A stretch of DNA of 64,000 nucleotides from Acidobacteriota bacterium (GTDB lineage Bacteria > Zixibacteria > MSB-5A5 > GN15 > FEB-12). The translations under genes and the position numbers were made by a program. Numbering within the stretch: the first letter of the stretch is position 1; each line of letters begins with the position of its first letter. This document shows positions 44,924 through 54,419 of the stretch, in pieces. The stretch lies in NCBI GenBank assembly GCA_035529075.1, contig DATKXK010000015.1, forward strand, positions 1-64,000, given 5' to 3'. A model generated the notes under the pieces. The model saw only the letters and a list, made by a program, of their open reading frames with translations. It had not been told where the DNA came from and searched no databases.

Positions 44924-46651
44924 ATGCAGCCTCGAGGATTCATTTACCTTCACCCGGGACAAGTTCAGACAGAGTATGCCGGAGCCGTGAGGAAGGGAAT
45001 AAACCGCGGCCTGGTGCCAAAAATCATGAACCGCAAGCCGGAGGTGTTCACCGGCGGGCGGGACACGAGCAAACGCATAGCCAATCGGCTGGGCTGGGTC
45101 GACGTCGTGTCCCTGATGAAGCGAAGAGTGGCGGGGATAGAACGCGTCGCCGATGGTGCCTTTCGGGCGGGCCTGCGGCACATCGTGCTCATGGGCATGG
45201 GCGGATCATCGTTGTGCCCGGAAGTGTTCGGGAAGATTTTCGGTCGACATCCCGCGGTCAGATCATTCCAGGTGCTGGACTCCACGGACCCTGCGACCGT
45301 GAGGGCTGTCCGGCGAAAGATCGACCTGAAGAAGACCCTGTTTATTGTCGCCTCCAAGTCCGGGACCACCGTCGAAACGCGGTCGCACGAGGCCTATTTT
45401 TTTAACGAACTCAGGAATGCAGGTGTGCGGGTGCCGGGGCGGCGGTTCGTGGCTATCACCGATGCCGGGAGTGACCTCGAGCGGCTGGCCCGAAGGCAGA
45501 AGTATCGGAGGACATTCGTCAATCCGTCCGACATCGGCGGACGGTATTCAGCGCTTTCGTACTTCGGTCTCGTCCCGGCGTATTTTGTCGGCGTCGACCT
45601 GAGGAGGCTGCTGGACGAGGCTGCCGAAACGGAGCGGCTGCTGCGCGATCGTGATGATGAGAGCAATCCGGCGCTTCTTCTGGGCGCCCTGATGGCCGCG
45701 TGTGCCGGGGCAGGTTTGAACAAAATGACCCTGCTGGCCTCCAGGAGAACCGCTCCGTTGGTCCCGTGGCTGGAGCAACTGGTTGCGGAGTCAACCGGAA
45801 AGAAGAAAACCGGCATCGTGCCCGTTGAAGCCGAGCCTGTCGGAAAGGCCGGACACTATGGAGCGGACCGTTTCTTCGTCTTCCTTCGCATGACCGGTGA
45901 AAAGCAGGAGCCGCACGGACGGTTGATGAAGAGGTTGATCCAACAGAGGGCACCGGTAGTCGAACTGGTCGTCGGTGACCGGTACGACGTGGGCAGCCAT
46001 TTCCTGCTTTGGGAGGCGGCGGTGGCCGCGGCCGGCAGCCTGATGGGAATCAACCCGTTTGACGAGCCGAATGTGACCGAGAGCAAAGAAAATACTAACG
46101 CCATACTTGCAGATTATACGGCCGGCGGGGCGTTCCCGCTCATGGAAAAGGTGGCACGGCGGGCGGGTCTGTCATCGGCGGCAGCCCGCGGAGGCCGGCA
46201 ACACGGCAGGCTTGATCGGGCGGAAGCCGCCCGTTCCTTGAAACGGTTTCTGGCCGGTCTGCGGCCGCCGCAGTACCTGGCCGTGCTCTGCTATTTCAAG
46301 TCCGACCGGCGCACGAAGGAAGCGCTCGCCGAGCTGCGCCGAAAGGTTTGCGACAGGACGGGAGCGGCAGTGGTGCGGGGGTATGGTCCGCGATACCTGC
46401 ATTCAATCGGGCAGTTGTACAAAGGCGGGCCGTCGAATGGCCGCTTCATCATATTCGTTCGAGACCGTTATGATCACCTGGAGATCCCCGGACGACCATT
46501 TGATTTCGGCCGGTTGATCGCAGCCCAGGCGGTCGGTGACGCCCGTGCCCTGTCGCGGCGCAGGCTTCCGGTGTTGGTAATGACAGTCGGCCCCGACCCT
46601 GCGGCAGGGCTTCGAACGTTTGCCCGTGCGGCAGGCAGGGCACTTCAATAG
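44924..46651 (+). CDS. pgi: Glucose-6-phosphate isomerase (Tal-Pgi C-terminal type)
   Basis: 575 residues. SIS-fold motifs GMGGSSLCPEVF, DSTDPATV, ASKSGTTVETRSHE and PNVTESKENTNA identify glucose-6-phosphate isomerase; the end (YLHSIGQLYKGGPSNG) matches the isomerase half of transaldolase-isomerase fusions, here without the transaldolase part. Converts glucose-6-phosphate and fructose-6-phosphate. It lies between rpe and transketolase, so it joins glycolysis and the pentose phosphate pathway. Confidence 0.92.
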   Translation: MQPRGFIYLHPGQVQTEYAGAVRKGINRGLVPKIMNRKPEVFTGGRDTSKRIANRLGWVDVVSLMKRRVAGIERVADGAFRAGLRHIVLMGMGGSSLCPEVFGKIFGRHPAVRSFQVLDSTDPATVRAVRRKIDLKKTLFIVASKSGTTVETRSHEAYFFNELRNAGVRVPGRRFVAITDAGSDLERLARRQKYRRTFVNPSDIGGRYSALSYFGLVPAYFVGVDLRRLLDEAAETERLLRDRDDESNPALLLGALMAACAGAGLNKMTLLASRRTAPLVPWLEQLVAESTGKKKTGIVPVEAEPVGKAGHYGADRFFVFLRMTGEKQEPHGRLMKRLIQQRAPVVELVVGDRYDVGSHFLLWEAAVAAAGSLMGINPFDEPNVTESKENTNAILADYTAGGAFPLMEKVARRAGLSSAAARGGRQHGRLDRAEAARSLKRFLAGLRPPQYLAVLCYFKSDRRTKEALAELRRKVCDRTGAAVVRGYGPRYLHSIGQLYKGGPSNGRFIIFVRDRYDHLEIPGRPFDFGRLIAAQAVGDARALSRRRLPVLVMTVGPDPAAGLRTFARAAGRALQ

Positions 46652-46670
46652 GAAGGAACGGATTACGGCT

Positions 46671-48617
46671 ATGTTTGACACGTGGCGCGGCTTCACTCAG
46701 GGGAGACTATCCCGGGACCGGTACGAGCAACTGACCGAAATGGCCAGGCAGGCCAGGGGGCACATCCTCAAAATGACAACGGTGGCGGGCTCGGGTCATC
46801 CGGGCGGCTCCATGTCGTCGCTGGAAGTGTTCCTGGTTCTGTACACGACAGCCAGGGTGGACCCCGGTGACCCGTTGCGTGATGATCGCGACAGGATAAT
46901 CATCTCTCACGGGCACACCTCGCCGGGTGTCTACGCGGCGCTGGGTGCGGCGGGATTCTATGACGTCACGCTTGCCCTGCACGGTTTTCGTCAGGGCGGC
47001 TCACCGTTCGAAGGCCACGTGGAACGTTCCATCCCCGGGGTTGAATGGGATACCGGCAACCTGGGCCAGGGTCTTTCGGTGGGCGTCGGCAAAGCCATCT
47101 ACGCGCGGCTGTCCGGAAACGATTTTCATACCTATGTATGCATGGGTGACGGTGAGCAGCAAAAGGGGCAGATATCCGAGGCCCGGCGGATGGCTGCCAA
47201 GTACAAGCTGACGCGTTTGACGGCTATTGTCGATTTCAACCACCTGCAGATCTCCGGCCGGATCGAAGACATCATGCCGCAGGACATCAGGGCCGAGTGG
47301 GAAGCGGGCGGGTGGAAAGTGATCGAGATCGACGGCCATGATCTTAACCAGGTCTACGAGTCGCTGCGCACAGCCACCATGGATGACGGCTCCCCGTATA
47401 TGATCCTGGCCACTTCGGTCATGGGTCAAGGGGTCTCCTTCATGAAGAACGACAAGAGCTTCCACGGTTCGGCCGTCAAGAAAGACCGGATCCAGACCGC
47501 CCTTGATGAACTCGGCATCGAGAACGACGTCGAGGCTCTGCTGGCGCGCCGGAAGGAAGGTCCGCCGCCGATGTTTGATATCAGGCGTCCGGCTTTTCCG
47601 AACGTTGACGCCGGTTCGCCGATCAGCTACCAGGCTGACGTTGGCATGGACAACCGGAGCGCTTTCGGCAGCGCTCTGCAGTCGGTGGCCGAGAAGAACA
47701 TGGGCCGGGAGGCCTTCACGATGGCCGTGTTCGACTGTGACCTGGCGGGGTCCGTCAAGACCCACGGGTTCGCCATGAAGTATCCGCACAACTTCTTTCA
47801 GTGCGGGATATCCGAGCACAACGCGGCGAGCATGGCCGGCTCTCTTTCGGCGGAAGCAGCCGTTTCCGTATGGGCGGATTTCGGCGTGTTCGGCATCGAT
47901 GAGACGTACAACCAGGCCCGGCTGAACGACATCAATCACACCAACCTGAAACTGTTCTGCACGCATTCGGGCGTCAACGTCGGCGAGGACGGCAAAACAC
48001 ATCAGTGCATCGACTACTTCGGGCTGTTCAACTCCACGTTCGGCTGGAAAGTGATCACGCCGGCTGACCCCAATCAGACCGACCGGGCGGTGCGCTATGT
48101 CCTGTCCCGGCCGGGCAATTTCGCCGTCATTATGGGACGGTCCGTGAATCCGGTTATCACCGATGAATCCGGGCGGCCGTTCTTTGCCGAAAACTACGCC
48201 TACCGCTACGGCCGCATGGAGACGATTCGGCAGGGCAGGGGTTTTGCGCTGGTGGCGGCAGGCAATATGCTCGGTCGCGCGCTGGAAGCCTGGGACATAC
48301 TTAACGCCGAAAAAAGACGCATAGCGCTTGTCTGCGTGTCCGACTGGTCGGACCTGCATGCCGATGACCTGGCCATGCTGGCGTCCTATGATCGGATTGC
48401 GGTGCTCGAAGATCACAATGTCAGGACCGGACTGGGAACGGCCATAGCCGCGACCCTGGCTGACAGCGATCTCTCGGTCGGAATCACCAGGCTGGGTGTC
48501 ACCACGTACGCGTCGTCCGGTAAACCCGACGAGCTTTTCAGGATGCTCGGGCTGGACCCGCATTCCGTCGCGGCCCGTATACGCGCGCTTGTCGAGAACA
48601 GCCCGGTCGGGGTTTGA
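46671..48617 (+). CDS. tkt: Transketolase
   Basis: 648 residues from the ATG at 46671 (GGAAGGAA about 13 bases upstream); a frame from 46620 would overlap pgi. Thiamine-diphosphate motif GDGEQQKGQ...VDFNHLQ, N-terminal [14 protein letters not shown] and C-terminal [14 protein letters not shown] with the Glu of the active site. Transfers C2 units between sugar phosphates with thiamine diphosphate and Mg2+. The thiamine pyrophosphokinase at 50165 makes its cofactor. It is a whole-chain enzyme rather than the two-subunit form. Confidence 0.95.
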   Translation: MFDTWRGFTQGRLSRDRYEQLTEMARQARGHILKMTTVAGSGHPGGSMSSLEVFLVLYTTARVDPGDPLRDDRDRIIISHGHTSPGVYAALGAAGFYDVTLALHGFRQGGSPFEGHVERSIPGVEWDTGNLGQGLSVGVGKAIYARLSGNDFHTYVCMGDGEQQKGQISEARRMAAKYKLTRLTAIVDFNHLQISGRIEDIMPQDIRAEWEAGGWKVIEIDGHDLNQVYESLRTATMDDGSPYMILATSVMGQGVSFMKNDKSFHGSAVKKDRIQTALDELGIENDVEALLARRKEGPPPMFDIRRPAFPNVDAGSPISYQADVGMDNRSAFGSALQSVAEKNMGREAFTMAVFDCDLAGSVKTHGFAMKYPHNFFQCGISEHNAASMAGSLSAEAAVSVWADFGVFGIDETYNQARLNDINHTNLKLFCTHSGVNVGEDGKTHQCIDYFGLFNSTFGWKVITPADPNQTDRAVRYVLSRPGNFAVIMGRSVNPVITDESGRPFFAENYAYRYGRMETIRQGRGFALVAAGNMLGRALEAWDILNAEKRRIALVCVSDWSDLHADDLAMLASYDRIAVLEDHNVRTGLGTAIAATLADSDLSVGITRLGVTTYASSGKPDELFRMLGLDPHSVAARIRALVENSPVGV

Positions 48618-48660
48618 GAGCCGGCCGCAAGCCGGAACCGAAAAAGTAAAGGAGCATATC

Positions 48661-48984
48661 ATGCTGGTAGTCACTACGCCGAATATTGAAGGCAAGAAAA
48701 TCACCAGGTACTTCGGTCTGGTCAGCGGTGAGGCCATCCTCGGCGCCAATATTTTCAAGGACCTCTTCGCGTCCATCCGCGACATAGTCGGCGGCCGGTC
48801 ACAGGCCTACGAGCAGGAATTGCAGAAGGCGAAGGCCATCGCCCTGAGCGAAATGAGCGAGAAAGCGCAGGCGATGGGGGCAAATGCCGTGATTGCGGTC
48901 GACCTGGATTACGAGAGTATCTCCATGGGGACGTCCAATATGCTTATGGTGAGCGCCTCCGGCACGGCGGTTGTCTGCCAGTGA
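48661..48984 (+). CDS. YbjQ/UPF0145 family protein
   Basis: 107 residues, start ATG at 48661 with AAAGGAG. The family pattern is clear: [41 protein letters not shown], followed by the repeat helix [20 protein letters not shown] homopentameric beta-rich protein, once annotated as putative heavy-metal binding; function unknown. It sits between transketolase and glucokinase, with a 43-base gap to transketolase. Confidence 0.9.
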   Translation: MLVVTTPNIEGKKITRYFGLVSGEAILGANIFKDLFASIRDIVGGRSQAYEQELQKAKAIALSEMSEKAQAMGANAVIAVDLDYESISMGTSNMLMVSASGTAVVCQ

Positions 48985-49063
48985 CGCCTCCCGGGGGCGG
49001 CCGGGTCCGCCCCATGCGGGGCAAAACGAGGTGGAAATCCGAACGGTTCAGGCCAGAAAGCGC

Positions 49064-49092
49064 TTGTCAAGGGACCGGCCACTGCTTATTCT
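49064..49092 (+). promoter_or_regulatory. Sigma70-like promoter for glucokinase
   Basis: TTGTCA at 49064-49069, 17-base spacer, TATTCT at 49087-49092, about 95 bases before the ATG at 49187. Reasonable match. Confidence 0.45.
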
Positions 49093-49186
49093 TCCCCTGC
49101 CTCTAGTTCTCGCATCAAAAGCCACGGACGATAGCGGTAAGCCTTCGCTGAGGATGGACTTGCAGTAAGGTATACAGGGGTGCGTG

Positions 49187-50158
49187 ATGAAAGCAATGCT
49201 GGCCGGATACATAAGCGGGTCGTCGGTTGACCTTGCGCGCGTGCGCAACACGGGCAACCGGGTGGAGTTGTACGACCAAGCTAATTTCGTCAGCACCGGC
49301 TATTCCGACCTCGAGTCAATCCTTAAAATCTATCACAAGAAGAGCAAGGGTGATATCGACGTTGCCTGCTTCGGTGTCGCCGGACCCGTGATCAGAAACG
49401 AGGTTTCAACCACCAACCTCCCGTGGCACATCGTGGGCGGCGAGATCGAGAAGAGGTTTTCCATCAAGCAGGTTCGATTGCTCAACGACATCGTTGCGAC
49501 CGCCTATGGTCTTCCGCATCTCGGCCCCGACAGGTTCTACACTATCAACGAGGGTAATCCCGGAGAGAACGGGAATCTCGGCCTGATCGCCGCCGGGGCC
49601 GGTCTGGGTGAAGCGTTGATCTACCGCACCGGCGACCAGATCCACCCGTATGCCTCGGAAGGGGGCCATGCCGATTTCGCGCCGAGCAACCAGATCCAGG
49701 CTGAACTCTGGGAATACCTGTATGGGGAATTGGGCAATGTCGAGGTGGAGGACATCGTGAGCCTGACCGGCCTGGAACGGATATTCAACTTCCTGGTCGA
49801 CACCCACGGGGGAGTCCGGGGGGAGTGGTATGACCGCGCCGAGAACCGGGCGGCGGCCATAATCGAGATGGCGCTCTCAGGCAGGGACCGCACAGCCGGC
49901 CAGGCGCTGGACATTTTCATAGACTGTTACGCCTCGGAGGCGGCCAACCTGGCCCTGAAGGGCATGACGCTCGGCGGCATCTACATCGGGGGCCAGATAG
50001 CGCCGCAGATCATTACCGCGCTGGATCAGGGGCGGTTCATGGAGCACTTCGTAAAGCACGGCAAAATGGAGAGCCTGCTGGCCGGCATGCCGGTGGGGGT
50101 CATCATCGAAGAGAAAACGGCCCTGCTTGGTGCGGCAGGCGTGTCCACAGCCATGTGA
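49187..50158 (+). CDS. glk: Glucokinase (Glk family)
   Basis: 323 residues from the ATG at 49187, preceded by AGGGG. The Glk-type fold is visible in FGVAGPVIRNEVSTTNLPWHI, LLNDIVATAYGLPHLG, AAGAGLGEALIYR and the acidic EGGHADFAP, which fit the ASKHA sugar kinases. Phosphorylates glucose with ATP and feeds the adjacent isomerase. Followed after 6 bases by thiamine pyrophosphokinase. Confidence 0.88.
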   Translation: MKAMLAGYISGSSVDLARVRNTGNRVELYDQANFVSTGYSDLESILKIYHKKSKGDIDVACFGVAGPVIRNEVSTTNLPWHIVGGEIEKRFSIKQVRLLNDIVATAYGLPHLGPDRFYTINEGNPGENGNLGLIAAGAGLGEALIYRTGDQIHPYASEGGHADFAPSNQIQAELWEYLYGELGNVEVEDIVSLTGLERIFNFLVDTHGGVRGEWYDRAENRAAAIIEMALSGRDRTAGQALDIFIDCYASEAANLALKGMTLGGIYIGGQIAPQIITALDQGRFMEHFVKHGKMESLLAGMPVGVIIEEKTALLGAAGVSTAM

Positions 50159-50164
50159 TGCCGC

Positions 50165-50818
50165 ATGAGAGACTGCATCATCTTCCTGCGCGGGGTCTAT
50201 CGCGCTCGTGATCTAACCTTTTACCGCTCGCTTTGCCGTGGAAAATTCCGCATCGCGGCCGACGGGGGATACGCTTTCTTCCGTAAATCCGGGCTGGTGC
50301 CCGACCTGCTCGTGGGCGACTTTGATTCCCTGAGAATCAGCCCGAACCGGCTGTCTTCGCGCACCAGGATCGAGCCTCACTCGACGAACAAGAACGCCAC
50401 GGACGCCGAACTGGCTCTCGACTACTGCCTGCGGCGGGGGGCACGCCGCGTCGATATCGTGCAACCGTCGATCGGCGAGCCGGACCATTTCGCCGGCAAC
50501 CTGCTCCTGCTGGCCAGGTCGCACAAGGACGCAAACAGGCGGTATAAGCCGCGTGTCCGGCTGGTCGATGCCGCCGCCGAGGTGCTTATGGTCGATTCGA
50601 GTGTGTGGATCATTCGGGGGGCGGTTGGTGACAGGGTGTCAGTAGTACCTATCTCCAAACGTGCAATCCTGACCTGCCAGGGCACGGACTACGACGTCGT
50701 CAACCTGACAATTCGACGGGGCGAGACGGTAGGTTTGCGTAACCGCGTCCGCACTGCTCGTGCGCGATTCGAAATCCGGGGGACGGCGCTGGTTTTTCAC
50801 CGTTGGGCCGGCCGTTAA
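50165..50818 (+). CDS. Thiamine pyrophosphokinase
   Basis: 217 residues. The family core is IAADGGYAFFRKSGLVPDLLVGDFDSL and HSTNKNATDAELALDYC, which bind ATP/Mg and thiamine. Converts thiamine and ATP to thiamine diphosphate and AMP. Located six bases after the glucokinase; its product is the cofactor of the transketolase in the same cluster. The C-terminal beta-sandwich (VSVVPISKRAILTCQGTDYD) is present. Confidence 0.9.
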   Translation: MRDCIIFLRGVYRARDLTFYRSLCRGKFRIAADGGYAFFRKSGLVPDLLVGDFDSLRISPNRLSSRTRIEPHSTNKNATDAELALDYCLRRGARRVDIVQPSIGEPDHFAGNLLLLARSHKDANRRYKPRVRLVDAAAEVLMVDSSVWIIRGAVGDRVSVVPISKRAILTCQGTDYDVVNLTIRRGETVGLRNRVRTARARFEIRGTALVFHRWAGR

Positions 50819-50836
50819 GGTCGGGCCATTCGGCGC

Positions 50837-50864
50837 TTGACTCGCGCGGCCGATTGTATATATT
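50837..50864 (+). promoter_or_regulatory. Promoter of tRNA-Gln
   Basis: TTGACT at 50837-50842, a 16-base spacer, TATATT at 50859-50864. The start would lie near 50871, about 48 bases before the tRNA. Confidence 0.7.
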
Positions 50865-50918
50865 GGGCACCGCCGCAGAGTAAAGGCCTGCGGCAGCCTG
50901 CCGATATGACGTGAGTAC

Positions 50919-50989
50919 TGGGAGATCGTCCAATGGTAGGACATACGGCTCTGGACCGTAGAATCGGGGTTCGAATCCCTGTCTCCCAG
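50919..50989 (+). tRNA. tRNA-Gln (anticodon CTG)
   Basis: 71 bases that fold into the cloverleaf. The acceptor stem is TGGGAGA/TCTCCCA with discriminator G, the anticodon stem TACGG/CCGTA closes the loop CTCTGGA with CTG as anticodon, and the T loop is GGTTCGAATCC. CCA is not encoded. Confidence 0.96.
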
Positions 50990-51013
50990 CTTTTTCATGC
51001 CCTGCATACGGGG

Positions 51014-51030
51014 GAGAGTGCTTCTCTTTT
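51014..51030 (+). terminator. Weak terminator after tRNA-Gln
   Basis: GAGA-GTGCT-TCTC, extended by G-T pairs, followed by TTTT, about 25 bases after the tRNA. Weak stem. Confidence 0.35.
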
Positions 51031-51067
51031 GTGAACGCACGATTGCGGGATACGGAAAGCTCGCGGC

Positions 51068-52018
51068 TTATTGCCTGCTCGTCCCGTCAGGTTTCCTCGC
51101 CTTGATTACGTAAACGTCGCCTGAGGCGCACGCGAAGTAGGTCCCGTCGTCGATCTGTTGCCGGAACACTTCCAGAACTTCACTCTCCGCTTTCTCATAC
51201 TGTGCGAATTCAGCCGGGTCGCCGTCGGCCTCGAGGAATTCCTGCCTCGCTCGGTCAATCCAGGCCGTGCGGCGTGGCTCGTCCAGCCACTGTTTTCTGA
51301 CGTTGTCCAGCGCGTCCTGCTGATGAGGCCCCCCGTAGGGCGGATCCAGGAAATGGACGCGGTCGTTAAGGCGCACGTCGATGTCCACAAGCCCCAACTC
51401 GCTCATCATCCTCGGGACCCTGGGGCCTATGGCGTTATCCCCGTGGCCGCGTGCAATCCTCCCGCGGTGGCAGGTGAGGGCGACTTTGGCCCGCAGCAGT
51501 TGATCCTCGATATCCAACTCCGGCAGCGAGGAATAGTGCTGCGAGAGCATATAGCGGACGTTGTCCGATTCTATACAGGTAATGAGTCCACCCGGCCCGG
51601 TCACTCTGATCATCTCGGACAGGGCGCGTCGGGGATCTTCGAGGTGCATCAGGACGGCCTGGCACATGACCCAGTCGGCGAAGTCATCTTCAAAGGGTAA
51701 CTCGTAAGCGTTACCGGCGACGAACGAGGTTTCTCCGGCGTCGGCCCACGTCTTTGCGGACCGCGCGGCGTCCCGCAGCAAGGCCGGTGATCTGTCGACG
51801 CCCACGTACCGCCCGCCTTTCCCGAAATATGGCCAGAAGGTGTAACCGAGATACCCCAGGCCACAGCCGACGTCGACGGCGGTGATTCCGTGGCCCAGGC
51901 CGAACCAGGCGGCCAGTTTGTCGATAGTGTCATCCAGCCACATGGACTTGCGCTGGAAAACCAGCATTTCCTTCCAGCATTCGTCCGACCAGTCAATCCC
52001 CTGTGCTTTTTTCTTCAT
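51068..52018 (-). CDS. Class I SAM-dependent methyltransferase
   Basis: 316 residues from the ATG at 52018, with GGAGGA about 9 bases upstream; a longer frame to 52156 adds an Arg-rich leader and is rejected. SAM-binding motif I AVDVGCGLGYLGY (residues ~45-57), motif II acidic residue in YVGVDRSPALL, and ADWVMCQAVLMHLEDP as motif IV-like. Substrate unknown. It lies divergent from the DUF362 protein that begins the cluster at 52269. Confidence 0.85.
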   Translation of the reverse strand: MKKKAQGIDWSDECWKEMLVFQRKSMWLDDTIDKLAAWFGLGHGITAVDVGCGLGYLGYTFWPYFGKGGRYVGVDRSPALLRDAARSAKTWADAGETSFVAGNAYELPFEDDFADWVMCQAVLMHLEDPRRALSEMIRVTGPGGLITCIESDNVRYMLSQHYSSLPELDIEDQLLRAKVALTCHRGRIARGHGDNAIGPRVPRMMSELGLVDIDVRLNDRVHFLDPPYGGPHQQDALDNVRKQWLDEPRRTAWIDRARQEFLEADGDPAEFAQYEKAESEVLEVFRQQIDDGTYFACASGDVYVIKARKPDGTSRQ

Positions 52019-52268
52019 GACGCGGATTCCTCCCGGTAGTGACAACCTACGGCGGCTCCGGGTGCGACGCGAGGCTTTTTTGCCGCCGACCACGCCGAGA
52101 ACTCCCCTGCGGCCGGTTCGCCGATGAAGACCCGGCCCTGGTCTTCGTTTCCGCACTTGAAGATTGCAATTCTTCCAGAAGTGTGTAATTTGTCCCCAAG
52201 AGAATGGTGATCATCGAGAAGCATCTCACGTCGAGATGTTTCCGCTTCTGCTGCGGAGGAGACCCGTT

Positions 52269-53495
52269 ATGGCACCCTGTCGTTACCGTTCAATGAACAC
52301 CAGGCTTCACGTAAACCGCCGGGATTTTCTCAAGGCCGGCGGCGTCGTTGGCGCCGGTCTGATGCTGGGCAACCCGTCCCTGTGGGCACAGGACAAAGAA
52401 AAGAACGGGGAAACGGAGAGACCCAGGACGAATATCGACGAGGCGATGAAGGTCCCGCGAACCCCGCTATCGCTGCCCGGCTGTCTTCCCGGCAAAGTGG
52501 TCGAGGTGTACGATGAACAGGCGATCGCCGACGGCCGGCCGGTCTCGGAGCGCGTTGCGAACATGTTTCAGCGGGGATTGCAGGAACTGACCGGAAAGAG
52601 TCCCGCCGACAGTTTCAACCTCTTCTTTGAGGCCGGTGATACGGTTGGTATCAAGGTCAATCCCGTGGGTGCCGGCCTGATCAGCACGCGGCTGGAGGTT
52701 GTCGATGCCGTCGTTGCCTGGCTGGAGGACAACGGCATCCCGCGCGGGAATATCGTCATCTGGGACCGCTACGATTACATGCTCAAGGAAGCGGGTTTTA
52801 CCGAAGAACGGTATCCGGGGATCGGCATAGAAGGATTGCAGACCGCGGACGAGGAGGCCATCGGCGGCGAAGCAAAGGACGACAGCCGCTGGCTGGACGA
52901 CGAAGGCAGGCACGTCAGCGTCGGCAACTTCGACATGGACGTGTACTACTGGGCCGATATCGAGGGGCCGAAAGACAAGCCCTACCTGAATCAGCACGTT
53001 TTCAACGGCAAGTATTCCTACTTCGGCAAGCTGCTCACGAAGAAGCTGACCAAGATCATAAACGTCCCCGTCTGCAAGAACACCGGGGGCGGCATCTCCG
53101 TGGCTGCCAAGAATCTCGGTTACGGCGCGGTCTGCAACACCGGCAGGCTTCACCGCGGGCTGTTCTTTGACGTGTGCACGGAAGTCATGGCCTTTTCGGC
53201 GATTCGCGATAAGCTGGTCATGAACGTCGCGGATGGATTGGTGGCGCAGTACGACGGCGGGCCGATGCCCGCCGCTCAGTTTACGTACCAGTTCAAGACG
53301 CTGTTTTTCGCCACCGATCCTTTTGCGCTGGACATGATTTGCCACAATATAATGGTGGAGAAGCGCAAGAGCATGAAGATCAAGGTAAACGAGCACCCCG
53401 TCTTCACTGACTATCTTCGCTACGCCCAACGGCTCGGACTGGGTGTGGTCGACCCGGAAAGGACGCACCACGCTCGTGTGGATATGTCCGCCTGA
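52269..53495 (+). CDS. DUF362 protein with Tat signal
   Basis: 408 residues; ATG at 52269 has GGAGGAG 7 bases upstream. The N-terminus carries a twin-arginine signal (NRRDFLKAGGVVGAGLML, LWAQ). The DUF362 core includes GIKVNPVGAGLISTRLEVV, ISVAAKNLGYG and ATDPFALDMICHN. The family is of unknown function, often found with ferredoxins; no Cys cluster motif is present here. The Tat signal predicts a folded, exported protein. Together with the homologues at 56015 and 62813 it marks the ends of the AmmeMemoRadiSam region; a DUF6599-type gene follows 24 bases on. Confidence 0.88.
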   Translation: MAPCRYRSMNTRLHVNRRDFLKAGGVVGAGLMLGNPSLWAQDKEKNGETERPRTNIDEAMKVPRTPLSLPGCLPGKVVEVYDEQAIADGRPVSERVANMFQRGLQELTGKSPADSFNLFFEAGDTVGIKVNPVGAGLISTRLEVVDAVVAWLEDNGIPRGNIVIWDRYDYMLKEAGFTEERYPGIGIEGLQTADEEAIGGEAKDDSRWLDDEGRHVSVGNFDMDVYYWADIEGPKDKPYLNQHVFNGKYSYFGKLLTKKLTKIINVPVCKNTGGGISVAAKNLGYGAVCNTGRLHRGLFFDVCTEVMAFSAIRDKLVMNVADGLVAQYDGGPMPAAQFTYQFKTLFFATDPFALDMICHNIMVEKRKSMKIKVNEHPVFTDYLRYAQRLGLGVVDPERTHHARVDMSA

Positions 53496-53519
53496 CGCGC
53501 GGGCGCCCGGAGTATCGTT

Positions 53520-54395
53520 ATGAGAACAGTATTAGTTGCAGCCGCCGTCCTGCTGGCCGCGGGCGGCATCGCGGCGGAGATCGTATATCCCGGCGATGAT
53601 TTCGTGCCCGGGTGGAAGACGGCGGGACAAACGCTTCGCTTCGTCAAGAACGACCTCTACGGGTACATCGACGGCGGCGCAGAGTTGTTTCACGAGTACG
53701 GGTTTGAAGACCTGCTGGTGCAGCACTACGTCAGGGGCGAGGATGAGATCAGTCTGGAAGTGTATCGAATGGCAAGTCCGGAATCGGCGCTCGGTATATA
53801 CCTGATCAGGTGCGGAACGGAAACCCCCGTCCAGGGCGTGCCGGTAAGGAACTCCGGAGGCTGGTCGCAGATTGCGGCTGTAAAGGGCGGTTGCTTCATT
53901 CAGGTCAACAATTTCATGGGTGACGAAGACCTCCTCCCCGTGATGGTCGAGCTGGTCAGCCGGGCAGCGACGTCCGTACCGGAAGCTGAACCCGTTCTGT
54001 TGTTAGACAGTCTGCCCCGGGAAGGCCTTGTCCCCGGAACGGAGTTGATCGTCAGGGGCCCTTACAGTCTTCAGATGATGCTCACGTTCGGCAAGGGGGA
54101 CGTGCTCGAACTGGGTTCGGAGATATTCGGTGTGGCCGGTGATTACCGGGATTCCGCCGGTGTCGTTTTCACCCGGATCGTCATTCCCTATCCGAACGCC
54201 GGGACGGCCCGGCACGCATTCGAGAGCCTGGTGGCTAACCTGGACCCGTACCTCACGGTAGAGGACGCGTGGCAGGACGGATTTACATTCAGAGACTATC
54301 AGGACAAGTTCGGCGAGGCCACGGTCGCCGAAAACGTGATCTCCATCCGCATTCACCTTCCGGCGACACCGGCACGGCCGGTCTTACAACGGTGA
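53520..54395 (+). CDS. Exported DUF6599-type protein
   Basis: 291 residues with a Sec signal peptide (MRTVLVAAAVLLAAGGIAA). The family marker YIDGGAELFHEYG recurs in the protein at 60224-61120, and the rest (VYRMASPESALGIYL, GGCFIQVNNFMGDE) follows the same plan. Function unknown. It follows a DUF362 gene by 24 bases on the same strand, and the MEMO-AMMECR1 gene converges 24 bases later, so it belongs to the cluster. Confidence 0.8.
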   Translation: MRTVLVAAAVLLAAGGIAAEIVYPGDDFVPGWKTAGQTLRFVKNDLYGYIDGGAELFHEYGFEDLLVQHYVRGEDEISLEVYRMASPESALGIYLIRCGTETPVQGVPVRNSGGWSQIAAVKGGCFIQVNNFMGDEDLLPVMVELVSRAATSVPEAEPVLLLDSLPREGLVPGTELIVRGPYSLQMMLTFGKGDVLELGSEIFGVAGDYRDSAGVVFTRIVIPYPNAGTARHAFESLVANLDPYLTVEDAWQDGFTFRDYQDKFGEATVAENVISIRIHLPATPARPVLQR

Positions 54396-54419
54396 TATGC
54401 AGTGCCCGCGACGGCGACG

